A DNA stretch of 64,000 nucleotides from Cheiracanthium punctorium (lineage: Eukaryota > Arthropoda > Arachnida > Araneae > Cheiracanthiidae): assembly GCA_038373885.1 (NCBI GenBank), contig JAWZYV010013290.1, forward strand, positions 248,001 through 312,000, in the 5' to 3' direction. Under the pieces are notes generated by a model. The model saw only the letters and a program-made list of their open reading frames with translations. It ran no database searches and was not told the origin of the DNA. A program made the position numbers and the translations under genes. How positions within the stretch are numbered: position 1 is the first letter of the stretch; each line of letters starts with the position of its first letter. Shown piece by piece: positions 34,455-45,640 of this stretch.

Positions 34455-37400
34455 GTAAGATCAATTTCTTTAAAATTTTGGCTTCATACACATTTTAAGC
34501 TGTTTTGGGGATTGTTAATGATCCAAAAGATTCCAAGAAACCTAAATTGCGTAGGGTAGTCGCATCTGAATACATTTTTAAAAAAATCATTACATTTGGC
34601 TGCCATTATGGTGCTAAGCATGCGATATAAGATAAATATGAGTTAGCCTGTATTATAAAAAGTATTTGTACTTGAGTTTAGATAAATAAATAGCTAATGT
34701 AATTTTATTTTTCGGTACTTTTTATTAATATATCGCTGTAAGAACGTTATCGTGCAGTACAATGTATTAAACATAACTACATGAGTTGCGTTAACTATGA
34801 TTAAATTTCAGTATTTCAATTAGATTTCATTTGGCTGCTTGCGGGTTATAAATTCCACTAAGTTTGCTTGGCGACATTAGGATTACGTCAAGGTTGCAGC
34901 TATGCCTTAGGACTATAGATCTCTTTCAATGAAAACGTTTTTTGCGAAATTTCTCTACAATACTCTTGGCGACATGGGACTGTTGATTAATAATAGAATT
35001 TAAGTATCCGCTGATTCCCACAATCATCTTTATTTGCTAAATTAATGAAATGAAAGCATCGAAATCAGATGCAAACTTTTCTGAACTGAGATCTCTTGCG
35101 AGATTATCTGGAATCATTTTCGACCCCCAAATAGTCAGTGCAAGATGCCAAAAGCAATGTAAACCCCCCCCCCCCTTTCATTCAATAGCTGATAAAAGAG
35201 TAATAATTCAGGGTTCGCTGTGAAATTTGTGGAGGATATATTGTTTATAATGCATCTGGGTACTTACGCATTATCCTGGCGGAAAAGGTTTCGGCAATGT
35301 TTTTCGGAAAATTTTTCGGCAAACTATTGCCAATAATCGGAATAATTCCGTAAGCGGGGGCAGGTCGCCAAGCCAGATGTCGCCAAAGCTTTTTCGCGTT
35401 GCTAAATACGCCAATCTGCAAGCATTGTGCTTAGAATATATGGAGAACTGTTTTAATGGCAACCTTAATGGGTTAGACGTTGGCAACAAAAAAAGTGGCC
35501 AACTAAACCTGCCCCCGCTTACGGAATTATTCCCCCAATCATATTGGGAACGATCAATAATTTCAAGTGTCTGGAATTTATGTTGGCGAAAAATTGCTTG
35601 TCTTGGCTACCGCTGGGAGAATACGTAAGTACCAGCATCTGCTTAAATGTTTCCAATACCTTTATGACACCATGTTGGTTATTTTAAAAAGATGGGAAAA
35701 ATTTTTATTCTTTCATTGACTTGTGCCATCCATCGTATAAAGGGAAGGAGAACGAGAAAAAAACAGTATTTGAAAGATTAGTAGAAGTTGCAAATAGCAA
35801 CCTGTAAAAGTACTTTTCTTGCAAGGTTACATCTGCTACTGGGAAACGGACCAAACGAGTTGGCAATTTTTGTAAATAATTTTTCCCATAAAAGTATATT
35901 TCTCTGCGATTTTATATTGCGTTATCCTGTTTTAGAACAACGTAAACCATATTTTTTGTGACTTTTTGCGTCTTTATTTGCACCACAATTTTACTGGTAC
36001 TTTTTTAAATAGCTTTTCTTAAATTTCCGTTTTCGAAGTGGAATAATTGATACGACTCACTGTTCTGCCTCCTTTTTATTTCGTAAGCTTGTTACAAGTG
36101 TTCCTAAAATATTGGGAACATTGGGTCCTTTACTTTACCTCTGGAATTAAAAGAGTGGCTTTTAAGTGCATGGCTTTTTCGCAAAAAACTATAATTTAGC
36201 CCCTTAACAGTCGCATTATTGTCAAGAAAACGGTCATACAAGTGTCTATATTTTATTCTAGAAAATTGTATGAGAATAAGTGCATGTACAATACATGTAT
36301 TTATTTTAAAGTTGGGTCCGAGTGGATGAACACAAATTGAACTGTCTTTTAGTTCCCCTTTCGTACCTCGGGTACATTCTTTATACATCCTCGTACGAAG
36401 TAAAAGGAAGTGATGTATCCCCTCGTTATATCGCGCTTATCGGGAAACGAGAGAAATGCGCGATATATGTCCGGCGGAGAGGGAAAGGGGGAGGTGCTTG
36501 GTTGATAGGATGAAATGTTACTTTTATGACCACATGCACTTAAACTATAATAAAATTAACAGCATAAGTGTACTGTAGTAAACGATAATCATTAGAACAA
36601 CTAACATAAAAGTTCAATTTAGCTTTTTAAATTTGCGTGCAAGTACTGATTTCATTTACTGCTGAAGACACTTTCTAAAATCATTCTGATTTGATTTTTC
36701 TCTCATAACTTGTGTTTGCAAAGATCAGTGAGCGAAAATCAATTGTATCTCTGCTATATGATTGGAGTTGTATTTTTCAAATGTATCCTATGCTTGTCAT
36801 GTAAAGTAACGAAGGGAAAAAGTTCAGAAAAATAAAGCCTGGGAAACATAGAAAAGCGCGATATATCGGAATGTGCGATATATCAAGGAGCAATATACGA
36901 GGGGTTACTGTATAGTGATGACGAAATATTTCATTATGCAGATTTTGATGAAAAAAAAAATTTTTTTTTTTACCATTTCTAAATTTACTTTGAAGACTTT
37001 TGAGGCTCCGCAACGTACGCATGTTTGTTTGCTCGCACCTATACACATGTATGCAGTCCATTTTGGCCAGCCACAAATCCATTTTGGGTCATTTTTTCCC
37101 TCACGTTGTACTTATGTACATATGTATTCACGTAACTCGTGCTGCAGCGGACTAGTCACTAAACTGCTTTCCCGTAAGAACGCGGAAAAAGAAGCAGCAT
37201 CCGGCTTGGCCAGTGTTTAGGAGGGAGAACTCCTCTCTTGGCTGAATGGATGTGGGACCGTTTACGCTAGTGGGATCTGGTGCACGTAAAATCCGTCGTG
37301 GCTACAATGTGCTCCATGTTCAAACAATAACCGTATAGGACAGCGATGAGCAAAAGGGAGCGGCTTCTATCCTAGTGATCCCCAGTCGGAAGAAAACTGA

Positions 37401-39137
37401 CTAAGCCAGGAGTCAAATTCAAATGCTAGGCCTCTCTTCTGGTAATGGTTCAAAATTAAGAGACTCCTAGCTTAGTCAGTCTTCCTCCGACTGGGGATCA
37501 CTAGGATAGAAGCCGCTCCCTTTTGCTCATCGCTGTCCTATACGGGTATTGTTTGAACATGGAGTCAAATTCAAATGCTAGGTCTCTCTTCTGGTAATGA
37601 TTCAAAATTAGGAGACTCCTAGCTAAGTCGGTCGTCTTCCCACTGGGGATCACTGGGATAGAAGCCGCTCCCTTTTGCTCATCGCTGTCCTATACGGATG
37701 ATCTGGCTCCGTTATGAGGTTGCGAGAGAGCGCAAGTAACAACAACAATGTACGTAACTGGCGTATCTCAAAAACTATTAGTCGTAGAATGTTGAAATTT
37801 TACATTTAAGATTGTTGTAACATCTAGTTATACACCTCCAATTTTGTCCTGATCGACTGGATTATTAACAGAGCCACACGAAAGACATTTATACATTAAT
37901 GTGTGGACATCTTCAATATATTATGTCTGTAGTCAGCCACTAAATAGGCTATGCCAAAATCTCGCCAACTGTCATCGACCATGGCGAGTTTTACCGAAAT
38001 GTCGCTAAATTTGGTGCCAAAAATAATTATGTATTATCTCAAAAAATAATGGTCGTAGAATGTTCAAATTTTATATTTAGAATTGTTGTTACATTTAGTT
38101 GTGCGCCTCCCTTTTAGGTTCCAATCCACTGGATAGTGCATTTACAGGGCCACCCAAAACAATTTCAATGCATTAAGTCCGATAGACATTTTCAATAGAA
38201 TATATCTACAGTCATTGTTTGGGCAATGACCAAAATCTAGTGAACTGCCATCGACATCGGAGAGTCTTGCCGAAATGTTGCCAAATTTGTCGCCAAAGAT
38301 AACTACCTATTTCGAGTAACTCTAAAACTATTAACCGCAAAATGCTGAGATTTTGTATTTTGAACTAATGTAACATCTCATTGTGCATCTCTTTTTAGAT
38401 TGCAATCGACTAGATAATTTATTTACAGGGTCACAGAAAGTGTTTAAATACGTTACGGTCTGTGGATACCAGGATACCTTCAATTCATTAAAAGTCTGCC
38501 ATAAATCACTACTTCAGATATGCCCAAAATTTTGGACGCTATCTCAAGCTCCGCTGCTTTTGGCGAAATATCACCAAATTAAGCGGCAAAAATAAATCTT
38601 TAAAGTCAAAACTAGCTTGGCGATATCTCTTATATTGGCTAGAAATCAATAAATCTTAGTATTATTGCATATTGTATCTCATTAAATGAAATAGGTTTAG
38701 ATGAAGTGCACCAAAAATATTTGTGATTTAACAGACGTTACATGGTCTGTCTGTAGTCTAATCGTTTGTCTCCTGTACTGTTCCCTTTCTAGGTGTCCCC
38801 GGTCGTCGCAGCTGTCGAGGATCGCCCCGCTCCGCTGTCTCCTGCACCTTCTGCCCCTGTTGTGCCGTCTGCCGGATCTCCTGAGGTGAGTGCCCTTCCG
38901 GAAGTGGCAAGTGCCCCTTCGGATGTGGTAAGTGCCCCTCTGGATGAGGTAAGTGCTTCTTCTTTTGACTGGGACGCCTGGTTGGAGGGTTGCGGCGAGG
39001 AGGACGGAGTCGAAACCTTCCCCCCTCTCCCCACTGCTCGCTGGCTGCGTGCGCCCGGGAAGAGGGGAGGCAAGTCGAAGAGATTCCGGAGGCGCCTGCT
39101 CTGCTGCCTTTCTTTCGGCTGCATAAGGAGGAAATAA
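34119..39137 (+). CDS. palindrome gene B: paralogue of gene A, opposite strand
   Basis: Two exons in phase 0: 34119-34454 (112 codons), ending CTGGCG|GTAAGA, and 38793-39137 (114 codons plus stop) after TTTCTAG|GTG. Predicted length is about 226 residues. The N-terminus is strongly hydrophobic (MIFMIIYSIFVIYIVHNFIE). An acidic helix-prone middle follows (LILDDVTDLLEEIIFQVEST and EEEVSEMLEEVV). The exon 2 tail has 7-residue repeats (VSALPEVASAPSDVV), FDWDAWLEGCGEEDG and the basic cysteine-rich end RRRLLCCLSFGCIRRK. Splice sites are conserved with gene A. The 4.3-kb intron is full of repeats. I do not know the family; a membrane-anchored or secreted acidic protein is all that can be inferred. 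The exact 5' end is uncertain. AATAAA near 39514 and 39631 suit the 3' end. Confidence 0.5.
35259..35633. mobile_element. TIR element with GGTACTTACG ends (375 bp)
   Basis: GGTACTTACGCATTATCC is mirrored by GAGAATACGTAAGTACC. The flanks TGCATCTG and AGCATCTG (35251-35258 and 35634-35641) form an 8-bp duplication with one mismatch. An inner inverted pair, CCGTAAGCGGGGGCAGGT and ACCTGCCCCCGCTTACGG, sits near 35350 and 35510. It lies in the intron of palindrome gene B. Confidence 0.75.
36412..36914. mobile_element. pogo/Tigger-like TIR element, degenerate
   Basis: TATCCCCTCGTTATATCGCGC near 36416 is mirrored by GCAATATACGAGGGGTTACTG ending near 36910, and extra GCGATATATC copies lie inside. Ends of the CAGTAACCCCTCGT type are known from pogo/Tigger elements, which insert at TA. 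No transposase is seen. Confidence 0.55.
37314..37700. repeat. inverted plus direct repeat cluster
   Basis: About 90 bp at 37314-37406 (ATGTTCAAACAATAACCGTA to the CCCCAGTCGG block) is mirrored at 37466-37562. The segment from GGAGTCAAATTCAAATGCTAGG, including the mirrored arm, then recurs in direct orientation at 37560-37700. Upstream, GGGACCGTTTACGCTAGTGGG (37252) resembles 50978-51000, which suggests a dispersed repeat. Confidence 0.7.
37755..38592 (+). repeat. three tandem copies of a 275-280-bp repeat
   Basis: The unit begins with a CTCAAAAACTATTAGTCGTAG-like sequence. It passes through TTGTTGTAACATCTAGTT and a CGACTGGAT block, and ends CCGAAATGTCGCTAAATTTG followed by GCCAAAAATA. The units are about 37755-38030, 38031-38308 and 38309-38592, and are clearly diverged from each other. 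The 70-residue ORF inside is a chance ORF. Confidence 0.75.
38793..39137 (+). CDS. exon 2 of palindrome gene B
   Basis: A strong pyrimidine tract and CTAG acceptor precede GTGTCCCC. The 21-bp repeats within encode VSAxPxx units and present donor-like motifs with their first base at 38886, 38907 (GC type), 38928 and 38949. The residue sequence is about 96% identical to exon 2 of gene A. Confidence 0.6.
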   Translation: MSPVVAAVEDRPAPLSPAPSAPVVPSAGSPEVSALPEVASAPSDVVSAPLDEVSASSFDWDAWLEGCGEEDGVETFPPLPTARWLRAPGKRGGKSKRFRRRLLCCLSFGCIRRK

Positions 39138-39270
39138 GAAACACCTCCTTCATGCTTCAGTCTAAATTCTAATATTCCAAATTTTTGAAATTAAATTTTG
39201 ATGACATCATAAAAATGCAACATCAGGTGCTTTCTGGGCTTTTTCGACTTGTTTTCAAGGATTGCAATCA

Positions 39271-39302
<32 letters not shown>

Positions 39303-41300
39303 TAAACAATTCCTCTTCAAATAATTTATTCAGAAAAACTTTTTTATGCCACACAACAGACATTCAGAAAAAAAAAATACTTTATTATTTCTGTGTCTAT
39401 TATTAACAAGATAACTTTTTTTTATTCCATTTCCTCGGCCGAATTTCATATTCACATCAGAGTTTTGCCTTTCTTTTTACCTTGTGTGGAGCATTAAGGA
39501 AATGGTAACTTTTTTAAATAAATCAATTTTGTATTTACAAATTATTCTTTCCCCTCTCTTATTGGCAATTTTAGGCAGCAATTACGCTTAATACCTTAAT
39601 AAACAGGTTCGCCTTCTTAGCAGAAATGCTTTGAATAAAGTGACTGTGCTAATATCTATCATGGATGCAGTTATTACCATTAAACCCAAGTTCTGTCCAT
39701 ACTATACATATTCTTTCTCTTCCATTAACCTTCAGTAGAATGTTATTAAGCTTGTCTTTATAAGAGAGCTTATCATTAAATATTTAAAAATAAATATAAT
39801 CGTCACAGTCAATTAGTATTTTGACCTTCTGAAACATATTGATAAATTTTTAAGGGAATACCATTCTTGTGTCAGAGTGAAAATGTACTTTGTCAAACGT
39901 TTAACACTGAGCATTTTTTTAAGCAATCATATTTTAGTCCTGTACTTTAGTAATATGAAATCCTGAAAAATAACTCCTTAGTCCCATAAATTTCAACAAA
40001 GAATCAGCCTGTAAAAATACTAGTTTCCACAGTATAAAATCAGATAATGTTTCTTGGCAACGTGGCATAAAATTTACAATGATAATCTAAGCTCTCTGTC
40101 TCAAAAAATGAATAAATAAATAAAATAAAATAGATTTTATACACTAGCTGGGATAAAAAGTTAAATTTTTGAAGATTGCATCCTGTTAGATTAGAGCCTC
40201 TAACAATTTTTGGCACAAAAATATACTAAAAGGTTTCGTTTCGTCCTCTGAGTCAGCGGGTTTTTCCAAAATGATTCTACAGTAACAGTGATTTTATTTT
40301 AATACGGCATTTATTATTTTTAAAATTTTATAGTATTTATTTCATTTTTTGTTACTCATAGCACTTTGAATTTTCAGGTTTTTATTCTGCCATTCTGAAA
40401 AAAATAAATTTTATAAACTAGTTGTGATAAAACGATAAATTTTGGAGGATTCCCTACCCTTTTTTCTAAATTTCCAAAGCACTTACTTTTGCGTTCTCAT
40501 CACTTTTGAAGCATCAACTCAGAAAACATTCGTCATAATACTTTCAATTTGATTTTAGTTTCGTTTAACCTCATTTAAAGCTGCTAAATTTCAAAGAAGG
40601 ATTAATATAACAATAATATTAAAAAAAATTAAATGCTGTAACCTTTTTATATCCCCTAAGTCATAAATGGTTGTGGAAATGGAATTTTTCTTTTTTTTAT
40701 ATAGAAATTCTTTAACAATTTTTTTCACAGAAATATACTAAAAGGTTTCGTTTCGTCCTCTGAGTCAGCGGGTTTCTTTTAAATAATTTTACAATAACAG
40801 TGACTTTAAAATTCTCTTCCTGCTTTATTTTAATACCACATTTTATTATTATTTAATATTCTATCGTACTTATGTGATTTTATTTTTCCTTACTCACAAC
40901 ATTTTAGAATTTTCTGGATTTCATTCGGCCATTCTACCTAATTTGATATTTTATTATCTTACTAATATTATGTATATAATTATATTATATTTATTATTTC
41001 ATACGTGTATGACTTCGGCATTTTTAGGATTTCATTTGGCCACTTTATGTAAATTGATATTTTATAAAATTCAATTTTAAGATTTTAAAATGGTGTATAA
41101 CACGATATTTTGGCAATACGTATCAAAATTAACATCCTGTCTCAATAGGTTCAATTCTTACAGTACTTCAATAGTAAAAGTTTTTTGCTTCAGCATTTTT
41201 TACTCTGTTATAGTAACAGCTAAATTCTTCGTTAACACTATTCTATCAATTTAGCGTGTTTAATATCAGTTCTTTTCACACCTAAAACATATCAATAGAT
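39138..41300. other. 3' flank of palindrome gene B, near-identical to the left arm
   Basis: Non-coding. It contains a long poly-T tract (39272-39299), AATAAA motifs near 39514 and 39631, and a local duplication: the block with AAAGGTTTCGTTTCGTCCTC occurs at 40230 and again at 40741, while the left arm has it once near 28250. Confidence 0.6.
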
Positions 41301-41439
41301 TTCAATAGACAACAGAATGAGTAGTTTCAGGTGCAATTCTAACAAACCGTCAAAGCTACATGTAGAAGGGTAAAGTGTCAATTTATTAACTCTAAGGCAT
41401 TATGGAAATAACTTCAGTAGCTTACACAAGGAAACGCAA

Positions 41440-41830
41440 ATGGTGACAATGTTGCATATGCTTGTGGAGAAGGCTGCCGTTTTCACCTTGTACAATCCGC
41501 TCACCTTGGCCACTATACCACGATCTATGCCAATGTTGAACGCCAGTTTGATTTCTGAGTGTACAGTGATATGAAGCTTCTTAACTTTTCTCAACATTCT
41601 TAGTCATTTAGGGGATAATTTTAGTTAGATACATGTAAAAGCAGAAATGGTTACAATCTCGTATGTATGTGAGGTTTTCTGTAGTTTTAACCTTGCACAA
41701 TCCGCTCTCCTTGGCCAGAATACCATGATCCATACACCATTGTTAAGAGCCAGTTTGATTTCTGTTGCGTGTACTGATTAATCTTCTTGGAGTCGCTCAA
41801 GTATTTCTTCAAATCTGGAAAGCTCTGCTA
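41440..41830 (-). pseudogene. two tandem linker-histone-like (H15) fragments, right arm
   Basis: Mirror copy of 27195-27570. Fragment 2 keeps HSEIKLAFNIGIDRGIVAKV and SGLYKVKTAAF unchanged. Fragment 1 (41641-41830) starts with a CCAGATTTGAAGAAATACTT-like acceptor and exon start and carries the same GGTGTATGGATC frameshift as the left arm. The shared lesion shows the copy was already dead before the arms duplicated. Confidence 0.45.
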
Positions 41831-42842
41831 AATGATGCATTATAAAGGGTTGGGGGATATTTAATGCTAAATTATGTCTGATGTAATATTAAATGGCATT
41901 GTGTATTATTCTTTTATCTTCAATAAAACTTAGTTCATTTTAAGCTCTGAATTCACCTTATAATGTGTTAATAAACTTTATTTACAAAAATCTCTGCTTG
42001 AGTACTGATTTTACGTTCTGTCAATGTAATTATAAAGTTTTCATTTATTGGAGTTATATAATTTAGTATAAGAAAATCAGATGCTTAACGATAAACTTTT
42101 AATTATTCGATAACTCTCTTATTAATATCATTTCTGGTCTTCTTTGTAACAATGATGTGGTAGGTAAATCATCAAGCTTAGAAAAATTAAACGGAAAAGT
42201 AAGAACTCATATTGATTGGATTTATATTTTTTAAGTTCTACCAAAAAGCATTTTTGTCTTTCTTAACATCATCTTCCTTCACATCTATATTTAAACATTT
42301 CCCATTAAATCAATGAAGAAAATTTCATCCCCAGAATTATTCAGTGAGAGTAATTTAGACATTTGTGACCTACTGTCTAGATTTTTCTTAAATTAAAAAC
42401 TACACCATCCGTATTTTACTGTTGCAGTTATATGTTCGGTCTAGCCCTAAGTTTGATGCTTCGGAAGTACATAGTGCTTGACGTCATTTCACATTCTGTG
42501 CGTAAATGAGTTTTTCAATCCTATATCACATCTCATCGCAATGTTCATACGATCTAGATAGTATTATTTAATTTTTAAAAAGTTTTCAAGTTTCCAAGGT
42601 GTTGATTGTAAATGCAATATGCTGATCTGCTATATCATAAACACGAGGGGTAATTTCAGCAATTACACGGCCGTATTTCATTCATTAAAGAAAAAAGTTA
42701 ATAATTTTTGCTCACCCGTGACCTCTTATTACAGATGTGGGGGAAATCAAATACGGGTAGTCACAAAAAGTTTGAATTTCGCACAATCATTCTTGTTGCC
42801 AGATTCAACGGAATGCGGTGGGCTGCGCGTGCTCGGTTTTTC

Positions 42843-43039
42843 CAACGCCCCCTAGAGAGGAAAACCGCGGCTCTTACTTGTGACGTCACACCGAGTAGGT
42901 AAAGCAAAGCGTTTCCATTGGGTTTCTCCTCTCTCCCGCGCCGCGGGAGAGAGGAGAAACCCAATGGAAACGCTTTGCTTTACCTACTCGGTGTGACGTC
43001 ACAAGTAAGCGCCGCGGCTTTCCTCTCTAGGGGGCGTTG
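42843..43039. mobile_element. near-perfect 197-bp palindromic MITE (right arm only)
   Basis: The two halves mirror each other around 42941 (CCCGCGCCGCGGG) with only a few mismatches near the outer ends and no loop. CAACGCCCCCTAGAG at the left is matched by CTAGGGGGCGTTG at the right. GTTTTTC flanks both sides. The left palindrome arm near 26140 holds the uninterrupted GGTTTTTCTC site. Each half carries TGACGTCA, a perfect CRE/bZIP-type site. Confidence 0.88.
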
Positions 43040-43046
43040 GTTTTTC

Positions 43047-44350
43047 TCGGTAATATCCCGAACACTTGAGACGCGAATGCTTTGTTGATTTACAAGCGCT
43101 CCACAGTGCAAGGAGCAGACAATCTATGCAATTTCCTTTTAACCCTTTCCGGTAAAATGACGAGTATAGCTCGTCATTGTTTTTTCATAAGATGCAGCAC
43201 AATGACTAGCTGTACTCGTCAGTTGTCATGCAGAATCTCTCGCACCTTAATAGAATAGAACTCTCCTTTTTCTTTTAATAGCAATTTTCGTCTTAGCATA
43301 CAGCAATATGTCTGAGTTAGAAGTACGAGTTGTAAAAATTAAAAAAAAATTTGCTGTTTGTAAAAAATTGGTTAATTATATCCCGTGAAGTTTGGAGAAT
43401 CTGGTTATACGAATTAATTTACAGCTCAATGAAATTATAAATTTGGTTTAAAATTCAAATGTACTGAGTCCGGCAGCAATTTTATTACTTACGGTGAGTC
43501 ATAGATAAACATCGCATATTGTTGGTAGCTAGAATTTCTTGGTACAAGTCACAGGGAAATTGTTGTTAGTGGAATTTCATTACAATTGTATCCATATCAA
43601 TAATTTTAATTAACAATATGTAAGAACTATGAAATGAAACAATTTCTTTTAATAAAAAGTGAAGGGTTATTTCGTGTACTATTTCGCATTATTAAATTTT
43701 ACCGGAAATGGTTAAAATTACTTTTCATGAGCCTAGCTGCACATATGAGAGGCAAAAGAAGTGACACCTTTCACCTTGAGCGAACACTTTTCAGTTTTCT
43801 ACCGTGTTTATGCACTTTTATGACAGCCTAAAATTAGATTTAGCTGCACCCACTCAGAGATTGCTTAATTGTTTCATTCTTTCAGAATTAACCAATATTC
43901 GTATTCTTTAAAAATGAAAACAGCGTAAATGATTGTTTGAGTCTCGTTTTCAAAGTTAGTATTAAAAGCGGAATGTGCAATGATTCGTTTTAAAGAGGAA
44001 TAATGAAAAATCCGATTCTTTTCTCTTGAATTTGGAACCATTATTTTACTAGAATAGATTTTTGAGACTCAGGCACTTGTTATAACCGAGTGTAATTTTG
44101 CTTATGGAAAAAGAAATACTTATTGATCGATTTCTTCGAGTAGCTCCCTTACGGAATGTACGTTTAGTAATTATGCAGCAGTGAAATGAATCTCCACGCA
44201 TGCATGCAAATCTTGTTCTTTAAATAGATTTTGACGGCATTGTTAGTAATGACATATTTCAAACGCTAAACTTAACTCTAGTGGAAATGAGAACAACATT
44301 AACTCTAGTGGATAGTAAGAGAGAATCATTTTGGCTTACTACAGACATTT
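43047..44350. other. non-coding part of right palindrome arm
   Basis: No exon recognised. At 43139 TTAACCCTTTCCGG followed by a GACGAGTATAGCTCGTC palindrome looks like the left end of another TTAA element family, but I cannot find its right end. The block at 43740-44010 matches the left arm. Confidence 0.45.
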
Positions 44351-44634
44351 TTAACCCATTTGTGCCTGGATATTTTTGCGACTTTCTTCGATTTTTACTG
44401 ATAACAGAAATAATAGATAAATTTCGGATGTCAACTTCTTGAACAAGGGATGATTTCTTTTAAAATCATTATGCATAAAAATCGAAATATGAACATCCTA
44501 CTGGGTCATGTTAAAATACTTTGTAGAGTTGAGGCTCGATACTCATGAATAAAGGCTAGGAAAAATAAATAACGTTTTCGACTAATTGCGAAAATGCCGT
44601 CCCAAAAAAGGGACACTAGGCATAAATGGGTTAA
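44351..44634 (-). mobile_element. TTAA-flanked MITE, family B (right arm only)
   Basis: TTAACCCATTTGTGCC to GGCATAAATGGGTTAA, 284 bp, almost identical to the copy at 1060-1343. The left palindrome arm has no copy at the matching place. Confidence 0.88.
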
Positions 44635-45640
44635 AAATAGAAATTTTAATTTTTTTTAATATGATTTATATACAGTTATTCTTCCTACAAAATTTATGCC
44701 TAAATTATCTGTTTTGAAACTACGAAAAACAATATTAGGTTCACGTCTTTTTCCTCGTAATAAAAGCGTCCTCGTAATAAGCAGCGTTTTACAGCGTCCC
44801 CTTTTAATCGCTGTAAAAGGGGATAGAAAGTCAGGAGGATGAGTTGACCAAGATATCTGTAACTCACAGATGTCGGAATACTGACAGATTAAACTTTAAA
44901 GTTTCCGATTCTGTTCCTATTTTTTCTTAAAAACATCTTGTTTGTTTTACAACCATTGTTTGATGAATTAAAAAAATGTTAAATTACTCCCTGGAAATTT
45001 TTCAGAAATAAACTATTCTAGTTTTTTTTTTTTCTGTGAAAATAGATACTTATGCTACAGCTGTACAATCTTTTCTTTTTGGAAATTTACATACAATATT
45101 GCCTTCTGTGTTTACTTTGGAAATATACCACCCAGAAATGTTATTGAATGCACTTGTTTGCTTAATGAACACGGTATAATCCCTTTCTAAATATTTTTAG
45201 CTAAATATTTCTCTGTTTCGCCACTTTGGTCAACTCATCCTTTGGGGGGAGGGGGGCCCCCCTCCGATGAGGCTCCACCTTATCGCGGTGGAGGGGTTCA
45301 GTAGTCTCCACTCTGAGGGCATTAACAGTGCCTATACTCCAACTGACAGACAAACGAGTTCACGCAAATGAGCGTTCCAGATTATGCATTTTATGTTACA
45401 TTGCTTGTTCTAACGCGATGTCCCAGAGCTTGGACTTTTATCCATAGGCTTGAAAAATATTTTAGAGGACTTATTTGCATTAAGATTTTAAAGAAAAATA
45501 TAACGACAGAGATTCCCTTCCAGTGCTCATCATTGCTTCCCTGTAATCGAAAGAACTTTTCCGAAAAGTAACGACAAGCATGGAAAAGGGATCTCTGTAT
45601 TCGAGTGTCTTCAATGAAAGGAGTGCAATTAGGAATTTGT

